Source of the DNA: Spirochaetota bacterium
GTDB taxonomy: Bacteria > Spirochaetota > UBA4802 > UB4802
Direction of reading: 5' to 3'
Assembly (NCBI GenBank): GCA_029548025.1
Contig: JAKPOE010000242.1
Coordinates: 1-12,321 of the forward strand
DNA: 12,321 nt
Shown: piece by piece, positions 1-4,516 of the stretch
How positions within the stretch are numbered: the first letter of the stretch is position 1
Layout of the letters: each line of letters opens with the position of its first letter
The notes under the pieces: model-generated
Told to the model about the DNA's origin: nothing
The model's input: the letters and a program-made list of their open reading frames with translations, nothing else
Databases searched by the model: none
Made by a program: the position numbers and the translations under genes

Positions 1-105
1 GCCCAACAAAAGAAAGTATGATGATACAACAAAAACACAATAATACTAATTGTATAGAAAAAATCTTATGGTATATATATAGTATATAGGATAGAAATAA
101 AATAG

Positions 106-132
106 TTGACAAAATATTGATATTGTTATGAT
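106..132 (+). promoter_or_regulatory. Sigma70-type promoter of the delta-60 lipoprotein gene
   Basis: A perfect -35 hexamer TTGACA (106-111) is followed 15 nt later by TATGAT (127-132), which is preceded by TG at 124-125 and so forms an extended -10 (TGtTATGAT). The spacer is short, but the extended -10 compensates. The gene starts 65 bp downstream at 197, and its ribosome-binding site is weak (GCGAG at 187-191). The rest of 1-196 is AT-rich (a TATATATATAG tract near 72-82) and holds no gene I can support. Confidence 0.5.
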
Positions 133-196
133 TAATATGCAGATACATCATATCAACCGACCATAACAATTCCATGTAAGTTTATAGCGAGATATC

Positions 197-1906
197 ATGA
201 AACAACGATTAACCTTTCCAGTCTTTTTACTTTGTATGGGAGTAGTTGTACTGTTTTTGAGCTGTTCAGGTAGTTCAGGTAGTTCAGAAAATACCGGAAC
301 AATCAATCCAGCAATACCAACCTATATGGTTATCTATGATGAAAATGGTGCAACAAGCGGAAGCGTGCCACAGGATTCCACCGCCTATGAAGAGGGACAG
401 ACGGTTGTGGTGTTGGGGAACACAGAGAACCTTGCAAAAACAGGTTTTGCCTTTGCTGGCTGGAATATACAGGAAGATGGGATGGGCTCAGCATATAGCC
501 CGGGAGAGACATTTGTAATGGACAGCTATGATGTAACCCTGTATGCATGGTGGAAGGCTTCAGGTTCATTGGATGATAGCTTTGGTAGCGGTGGCAAAGT
601 AATCACACCAGTGGGTTCATCAAATGATTTAAGAAACGCAATGGCATTGCAAAACGATGGTAAAATCCTTGTCGCAGGTTGTAGCCTTGGAAGTAATCAA
701 GACTTTGCTGTTGTACGCTACAATCCCGATGGTACGCTTGATACTGGCTTTGGTAACGGTGGCAATGTAATCACACCAGTGGGTTCATCAAATGATCGGG
801 GATACGCACTGGCACTGCAAAACGATGGTAAAATCCTTGTCGCAGGTTATAGCTACAATGGAAGTAATCCTGACTTTGCTGTTGTACGCTACAATCCCGA
901 CGGTACGCTTGATACTGGCTTTGGTAGCGGTGGCAAAGTAATCACACCAGTGGGTTCATCCGATGATTTTGGACGCGCAATGGCACTGCAAAACGATGGT
1001 AAAATCCTTGTCGCAGGTCATAGCCTTGGAAGTAATTATGACTTTGCTGTTGTACGCTACAATCCCGACGGTATGCTTGATACTGGCTTTGGTAGCGGTG
1101 GCAAAGTAATCACACCAGTGGGTTCATCACATGATCTGGTATACGCAATGGCACTGCAAAACGATGGTAAAATCCTTGTCGCAGGCTATAGCTCTAATGG
1201 AATTAATGATGACTTTGCTGTTGTACGCTACAATCCCAGCGGTACGCTTGATACTGGCTTTGGTAGCGGTGGCAAAGTAATCACACCAGTGGGTTCATCC
1301 GGTGGTTGTGCATACGCAATGGCAGTGCAAAACGATGGTAAAATCCTTGTCGCAGGTTCTATCATTGGAAGTAATGATGACTTTGCTGTTGTACGCTACA
1401 ATCCCGGCGGTACGCTTGATACTGGCTTTGGTAACGGTGGCAAAGTAATCACATCAGTGGGTTCATCCGCTGATTGTGGACGCGCAATGGCACTGCAAAA
1501 CGATGGTAAAATCCTTGTCGCAGGTCATAGCAATCGTAACTTTGCTGTTGTACGCTACAATCCCGACGGTATGCTTGATACAGGCTTTGGTAGCGGTGGC
1601 AAAGTAATCACACCAGTGGGTTCATCCGATGATTTTGGATACGCAATGGCACTGCAAAACGATGGTAAAATCCTTGTCGCAGGTCATATCATCAAGAGTC
1701 ATTGGGACTTTGCTGTTGTACGCTATAATCCCGGCGGTACGCTTGATACTGGCTTTGGGAGCGGTGGCAAAGTAATCACACCAGTAGGTTCATCCGATGA
1801 TAAAGGACACGCAATAGTAGTGCAAAACGATGGTAAAATCCTTGTCGCAGGTTATAGCTCCAATGGAAGTAATTATGACTTTGCTGTTATACGTCTATGG
1901 CCATAA
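197..1906 (+). CDS. Secreted lipoprotein with one InlB B-type repeat and eight delta-60 repeats
   Basis: 569 aa. Residues 1-22 are a signal peptide (basic MKQR, then a hydrophobic core) ending at Cys23 in FLSC, a relaxed lipobox, so the mature protein is probably lipid-anchored outside the inner membrane. A Gly/Ser-rich tether (24-36) follows. Residues 43-119 match the Listeria-Bacteroides (InlB B/Flg_new) repeat: YDENG, the AYEEGQTV block, KTGFAFAGWN, VTLYAWW. From about residue 122 to the end there are eight repeats of 53-57 aa with the delta-60 signature (LDTGFGSGGKVI, QNDGKILVAG, DFAVVRYNPDG). By family analogy each could be one blade of a beta-propeller. The last unit ends in FAVIRLWP just before the stop. 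Such proteins are usually surface or secreted, and their substrates are unknown. The gene appears monocistronic with its own promoter. The repeats are nearly identical in DNA, which suggests recent expansion or gene conversion. The domain calls are firm and the role is unknown. Confidence 0.88.
   Translation: MKQRLTFPVFLLCMGVVVLFLSCSGSSGSSENTGTINPAIPTYMVIYDENGATSGSVPQDSTAYEEGQTVVVLGNTENLAKTGFAFAGWNIQEDGMGSAYSPGETFVMDSYDVTLYAWWKASGSLDDSFGSGGKVITPVGSSNDLRNAMALQNDGKILVAGCSLGSNQDFAVVRYNPDGTLDTGFGNGGNVITPVGSSNDRGYALALQNDGKILVAGYSYNGSNPDFAVVRYNPDGTLDTGFGSGGKVITPVGSSDDFGRAMALQNDGKILVAGHSLGSNYDFAVVRYNPDGMLDTGFGSGGKVITPVGSSHDLVYAMALQNDGKILVAGYSSNGINDDFAVVRYNPSGTLDTGFGSGGKVITPVGSSGGCAYAMAVQNDGKILVAGSIIGSNDDFAVVRYNPGGTLDTGFGNGGKVITSVGSSADCGRAMALQNDGKILVAGHSNRNFAVVRYNPDGMLDTGFGSGGKVITPVGSSDDFGYAMALQNDGKILVAGHIIKSHWDFAVVRYNPGGTLDTGFGSGGKVITPVGSSDDKGHAIVVQNDGKILVAGYSSNGSNYDFAVIRLWP
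265..287 (+). repeat. 9-bp tandem repeat in the lipoprotein tether
   Basis: TTCAGGTAG is repeated 2.5 times directly after the lipobox cysteine codon and encodes Ser-Gly-Ser units of the flexible tether. Gain or loss of a unit stays in frame, so slippage would change tether length without inactivating the gene. Confidence 0.7.
584..1906 (+). repeat. Eight tandem coding repeats (delta-60 units)
   Basis: Units begin at 584, 752, 923, 1091, 1262, 1430, 1589 and 1757, with lengths of 168, 171, 168, 171, 168, 159, 168 and 150 bp. Most of each unit is identical between copies, including silent positions. The differences concentrate in two short windows: about five codons after the Val-Gly-Ser-Ser block, and five to eight codons after the Leu-Val-Ala-Gly block. 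Unit 6 is shorter because its second window lost codons. All length differences are multiples of three. Confidence 0.95.
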
Positions 1907-2123
1907 GCTAAAAAGACTTTTTTTATGCCCGGAACAGAACGCATAATGATTTGATGCGTGGGTTATTCTATGTATTACCATGTATATACGAAAATCAATA
2001 ATGAATGCAATGCCCCTCCTGCATCAACTTCTTGTATCGTAAATTATGATGTCGTGCGTCTATAGCTCAATGGTCTATAGGAATAAACTTCTGGCATGCA
2101 GAGTTTACATACTCCCCCTACTC

Positions 2124-2169
2124 CCCTTTGAACGAAAGGGTGAAGTTAACAGGGCTCTGACCCCAATTA
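2124..2169. repeat. Hairpin plus GGGCTCTGACCCC motif, possible end of a lost IS/REP-type element
   Basis: CCCTTT (2124-2129) pairs with AAAGGG (2135-2140) around a 5-nt loop. Shortly after, GGGCTCTGACCCCAATTA lies at 2152-2169. Read on the minus strand this is a GGGGTCAGAGCCC motif, which I recall from the flanks of REP-associated or IS200-type transposase genes in other genomes. I cannot confirm that here, and no transposase gene is present in the window. The hairpin is seen directly; the mobile-element origin is inference. Confidence 0.3.
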
Positions 2170-2317
2170 TTAAGTATCAATTCCATCCTTACACAATTTG
2201 AAGAAATTTTACCATGAAGAATGCAGAACTTATCAAGTAAGCATAATGTGGTTACTACGAAATTATATTGTAAAAACAATTGTGAAGAATAAAACCTATT
2301 TTGTGCCAATGAACTCA

Positions 2318-2364
2318 CCCACACAATTTCCAGCTTTTATAAAGGGGGCACAAGGGGGGTAGTA
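2318..2364 (+). repeat. Dispersed G-run repeat, copy 1
   Basis: This stretch (CCCACACAATTTCCAGC, then TTTTATAAAGGGGGC, then ACAAGGGGGGTAGTA) matches 6598-6640 except for about three substitutions and a 3-nt insertion in the other copy. CTTT and AAAG around TAT keep a small stem-loop. Both copies are intergenic, as expected for a non-coding interspersed repeat. Confidence 0.75.
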
Positions 2365-2370
2365 CCGCCT

Positions 2371-2449
2371 GTCATCCTGAATCATGTCCTGAGCGCTGAT
2401 TCAGGATATAGCATTGCACATTTGAATTCCGGATTAATCCTTGAATGAC
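2371..2449. repeat. Palindromic interspersed element with GTCAT/ATGAC ends
   Basis: A perfect 10-bp inverted repeat, ATCCTGAATC (2374-2383) and GATTCAGGAT (2398-2407), encloses a 14-nt loop. The outer ends are GTCAT (2371-2375) and ATGAC (2445-2449). Inside lies the perfect palindrome GGATTAATCC (2431-2440). The GTCATCCTGAATC start resembles short palindromic repeats scattered through many bacterial genomes. It abuts the G-run repeat, so the two look like a composite. Only one copy is in this window, so calling it a repeat family is inference. Confidence 0.5.
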
Positions 2450-2550
2450 GGTGTGGTGCATCATGCTATTATCAGATAACCCAATGGTACAATATGGTAA
2501 AATAATAAAACAACAATGTAGTTAATTATGGCATGTTTTAAAATTTATTC

Positions 2551-2579
2551 TTTACATGTACGGCAACTGTTTCTATTGT
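2551..2579 (+). promoter_or_regulatory. Promoter candidate for the crotonase-fold gene
   Basis: TTTACA (2551-2556, one mismatch to TTGACA) is spaced 17 nt from TATTGT (2574-2579, four of six to TATAAT). Transcription would start about 40 bp before the start codon. An alternative -10 is TATGAT at 2596-2601, but it has no good -35. Confidence 0.35.
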
Positions 2580-2596
2580 GTTACTGATATGTAATT

Positions 2597-2608
2597 ATGA
2601 TTAATCAT
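2597..2608. promoter_or_regulatory. 12-bp perfect palindrome, possible operator
   Basis: ATGATTAATCAT is a perfect dyad 6 bp upstream of the strong ribosome-binding site (TAGGGGGC at 2614-2621). If the promoter at 2551-2579 is used, the dyad falls in the first 20 transcribed bases, a typical repressor position. Nothing identifies the binding protein. The sequence TATGATTAAT also occurs at 127-136 in the lipoprotein promoter, so part of the match may be shared AT-rich promoter sequence. Confidence 0.35.
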
Positions 2609-2627
2609 TACCTATAGGGGGCTTTGT

Positions 2628-3392
2628 ATGATTACAAAAAAGGTTGAAGATAATGTGTACATCCTGACGCTTAATGATGGCAAGACAAATGCGCTTACCG
2701 ATACAGTACTGAATGACCTGAGAAAGTATTTAAAAGAAGCAGCATCTGACGCAACCATTAAAGGTGTTATCCTCACAGGCGAGGGAAAAACCTTTTCATC
2801 TGGTTTTCACCTTCCCATGTTTTTAAGCTTTACCACTATAAACGAGGTAATCAAGTTTTTTGATGTTGAAGAAGAAATTTTATTAGAGCTTTTTATGTTT
2901 GAAAAGCCTGTTATTGCCGCACTCAACGGTCATACCGTTGCCGGCGGTATGATTTTTGCCATGGCTTGTGATTACCGTATCATGAAGAATCATCCAAAGA
3001 TTAAAATGGGGATGAGCGAGATAAAGATAGGGCTTCCGCTATCAGTTGCCCAGTGGAATGTGGTGCGTTTTGGGCTTGACAGTGACAAAAAATTCAGGGA
3101 CATCATGTACTTTGGCAACATGTTTAGCCCTGACGAAGCATTAAAAATGGGGCTGGTTGACGAGCTGGCTGACGAGGATAAGCTTATCAGCCGGGCAAAA
3201 GAGCTTATAAACCTATGGAAAAATAATCCTGGCAATGCGTTTACACCGTTAAAGTTATGCGTGCGTCAGGAAACTGCCGACCGTATTCGCAAAGACCTTA
3301 CCGACGGAAGCTGGACCCAGGGGTTGCAGTGCTTTTTCAAAGATGATGTTCGTAAAACATTGGAGTTTGTTCAGGCAACAATGAGTAAATAA
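2628..3392 (+). CDS. Crotonase-fold enoyl-CoA isomerase/hydratase family protein
   Basis: 254 aa, a normal length for the crotonase family, with a strong ribosome-binding site (AGGGGG) 7 nt before ATG. The family blocks are FSSGF at 56-60 and AGG at 105-107 (oxyanion hole), CDYRI at 114-118, Glu131 in the MSEIKIG segment, and the SPDEALKMGLVDE block at 167-179. In enoyl-CoA hydratases two glutamates act. Here the first one, just after Gly-Gly, is Ile109, and only the second (Glu131) remains. That is the arrangement in mitochondrial-type delta3,delta2-enoyl-CoA isomerases, which also share the CDYRI motif and a C-terminal F-x-x-D-x-x-x-x-L-E helix. The predicted role is moving the double bond of 3-enoyl-CoA to position 2 during beta-oxidation of unsaturated acyl chains, in the cytoplasm. 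No other beta-oxidation gene is adjacent. Membership of the fold is firm; the isomerase assignment is inference. Confidence 0.82.
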   Translation: MITKKVEDNVYILTLNDGKTNALTDTVLNDLRKYLKEAASDATIKGVILTGEGKTFSSGFHLPMFLSFTTINEVIKFFDVEEEILLELFMFEKPVIAALNGHTVAGGMIFAMACDYRIMKNHPKIKMGMSEIKIGLPLSVAQWNVVRFGLDSDKKFRDIMYFGNMFSPDEALKMGLVDELADEDKLISRAKELINLWKNNPGNAFTPLKLCVRQETADRIRKDLTDGSWTQGLQCFFKDDVRKTLEFVQATMSK

Positions 3393-3393
3393 G

Positions 3394-3418
3394 CTATCGC
3401 AGGTGTGGTGGGCGATAG
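3394..3418 (+). terminator. Stem-loop just after the crotonase-fold gene
   Basis: CTATCGC (3394-3400) pairs with GCGATAG (3412-3418) around an 11-nt loop, starting 2 nt after the stop codon. There is no T-tract behind it, so it is at best a weak or Rho-assisted terminator or an mRNA 3' stabiliser. The two arms are facing copies of the core of the repeated 9-mer AACTATCGC described under findings. Confidence 0.35.
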
Positions 3419-3541
3419 TTACTGTTACATGGATTGCTTGCTGTCATACTATTGCACAGTGTAAACATAAAGTATCGTTATACAGTGCTGATGAAAAGAT
3501 GACAGTAACCAGGTTAAAAAATAACTTGACTTAAATGAGCA

Positions 3542-3594
3542 TGATATCACACACTTTCTACTATTAACGATAACGATGGCAATGCTGATATCAG
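3542..3594. promoter_or_regulatory. Pair of TGATATCA palindromes in the ribH leader
   Basis: TGATATCA lies at 3542-3549 and again inside the perfect 10-bp palindrome CTGATATCAG at 3585-3594, 44 bp apart, upstream of the ribH-nusB operon. They could be an operator pair. I see a good -35 (TTGACT, 3526-3531) but no properly spaced -10. I also see no FMN-riboswitch consensus in the 244-bp gap before ribH. This is a weak call. Confidence 0.22.
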
Positions 3595-3636
3595 GAACTA
3601 TCGCACATAATAAAATCTTTGAAGAGCAGGTTTTGT

Positions 3637-4098
3637 ATGAACACAATAGAAGGAAAATTAGACGCATCCGGTTTAACAATAGCTATTATTGTTTCGCGTT
3701 TTAATGAATTTATAACCAGCAAACTTTTATCCGGGGCTTTAGATTGCTTACAGCGTCATAATGCTGATGAAAAAAATATCTGCGTGGTCTGGACGCCCGG
3801 CGCATTTGAAATACCACCCATTGCAATGAAGCTGTCAAAGGGCAATTATGATGCAGTGGTATGCCTGGGTGCTGTTATCCGCGGTGCAACACCTCACTTT
3901 GACTATGTTGCTGCCGAGGTATCAAAAGGTGTGGCGCAGGTTTCATTGCAATCAAACATTCCGGTTATCTACGGCGTTTTAACCACCGATACCATTGAAC
4001 AGGCAGTTGAGCGTGCTGGTACAAAATCAGGCAATAAGGGTTTTGATGCGGCAATGGCAGCTATTGAAATGGCACAATTGTATAAACAGTTACGATAA
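3637..4098 (+). CDS. ribH: 6,7-dimethyl-8-ribityllumazine synthase
   Basis: 153 aa. It condenses 5-amino-6-ribitylamino-uracil with 3,4-dihydroxy-2-butanone 4-phosphate to give lumazine, the penultimate step of riboflavin synthesis, in a cytoplasmic oligomer or capsid. Diagnostic blocks are SRFNEF at 20-25 (Phe22 stacks on the substrate), the WTPGAFEIP block at 52-60, [13 protein letters not shown] at 78-90 with catalytic His87, and [16 protein letters not shown] at 113-128 with phosphate-binding Arg126, then GNKG at 132-135. I start it at ATG 3637, 6 nt after AGCAGG. An in-frame TTG at 3619 would add six residues without better support, and 153 aa is the usual length. The TAA stop overlaps the ATG of nusB by one base (TAATG), which indicates translational coupling. 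No other riboflavin gene is in the window. Confidence 0.96.
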   Translation: MNTIEGKLDASGLTIAIIVSRFNEFITSKLLSGALDCLQRHNADEKNICVVWTPGAFEIPPIAMKLSKGNYDAVVCLGAVIRGATPHFDYVAAEVSKGVAQVSLQSNIPVIYGVLTTDTIEQAVERAGTKSGNKGFDAAMAAIEMAQLYKQLR

Positions 4099-4511
4099 TG
4101 GGTCATCGAAGAAAAGCCCGTGAATTTGCAATGCAGGCTCTCTACATGTACGAGACTGTGGGCACTCCTGTTGATGAATTAACACGGCTTGATTGGGTTG
4201 ATAAAGAAATCCCTGAAGATATCATGGATTTTGCATTAAATCTTATTACCGGAACTATCGCCAATATTGATTGTATTGATAATTTAATTAAGCAGTATTC
4301 CCGAAACTGGAAATTTGAACGCATAAATCCGGTTGATAAATCCATATTGCGCATCTCGGTATATGCTCTGCTCTATTGTGATGGGATACCGCATGCGGTG
4401 ACTATTGATGAAGGCATTGAATTGGGCAAGATTTATGGTAGCGAAAATTCGGGACAATTTATAAATGGGATTTTAGATGCCATACGGATTCATGAAGGTG
4501 AAAAGAAGTAA
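4098..4511 (+). CDS. nusB: Transcription antitermination protein NusB
   Basis: 137 aa, the usual length for this all-helical RNA-binding factor. With NusE (S10) it binds boxA of rRNA operon leaders and helps antitermination. The N-terminal helix GHRRKAREFAMQALY (2-16) carries the arginine-rich RNA-binding face. The C-terminal signature is present as RINPVDKSILRI (75-86), GIPHAVTIDEGIELGK (96-111) and SGQFINGILDAI (118-129). Its start codon overlaps the ribH stop, so its translation is probably coupled. The ribH-nusB pairing is widespread in bacteria. The short charged C-terminus (IHEGEKK) is followed 5 bp later by the TPR gene, and the A/G-rich end of nusB supplies that gene's ribosome-binding site. 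Confidence 0.95.
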   Translation: MGHRRKAREFAMQALYMYETVGTPVDELTRLDWVDKEIPEDIMDFALNLITGTIANIDCIDNLIKQYSRNWKFERINPVDKSILRISVYALLYCDGIPHAVTIDEGIELGKIYGSENSGQFINGILDAIRIHEGEKK

Positions 4512-4516
4512 ATACC

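Larger units (their letters stand above)
1907..2627. other. 721-bp intergenic region with dispersed-repeat fragments, no supported gene
   Basis: No open frame here has a plausible start, ribosome-binding site or recognisable protein. The region holds a tRNA-like fragment (2056-2073), a hairpin with a GGGCTCTGACCCC motif (2124-2169), one copy of a G-run repeat also found at 6598 (2318-2364), a palindromic element (2371-2449), and the promoter and operator candidates of the next gene (2551-2608). It reads as a dumping ground for small interspersed elements between two independent transcription units. Confidence 0.7.

Noticed and set aside
584..1906. CRISPR-like array, because of regular repeats with variable spacers
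   Set aside because: The repeats are in frame within a lipoprotein, about 168 bp long with long conserved blocks, and encode the delta-60 protein motif.
1902..1927. AT-rich inverted sequence with a T-run after the lipoprotein stop, as a terminator
   Set aside because: Only CATAA/TTATG and a few A-T pairs match, with mismatches between and an impossible one-base inner loop. The stem is too weak to call.
2118..2324. 68-aa minus-strand open frame in the intergenic region
   Set aside because: It runs through the repeat fragments, has no ribosome-binding site and no recognisable motif, and its ends coincide with element boundaries.
2456..2472. Sigma54 -24/-12 promoter (TGGTGCATCATGC)
   Set aside because: The GG-to-GC distance is 8 instead of 10 nt, and no other intergenic TGGCA-type site has GC at the right place.
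3526..3564. Sigma70 promoter for ribH using TTGACT at 3526
   Set aside because: No -10 hexamer lies at 15-19 nt; the nearest candidates are about 10 or 27 nt away.
3619..3636. TTG start for ribH six codons upstream
   Set aside because: The ATG at 3637 has the ribosome-binding site at the right distance and gives the usual protein length.
3393..3636. FMN riboswitch upstream of ribH
   Set aside because: None of the conserved RFN-element segments could be recognised in the gap.
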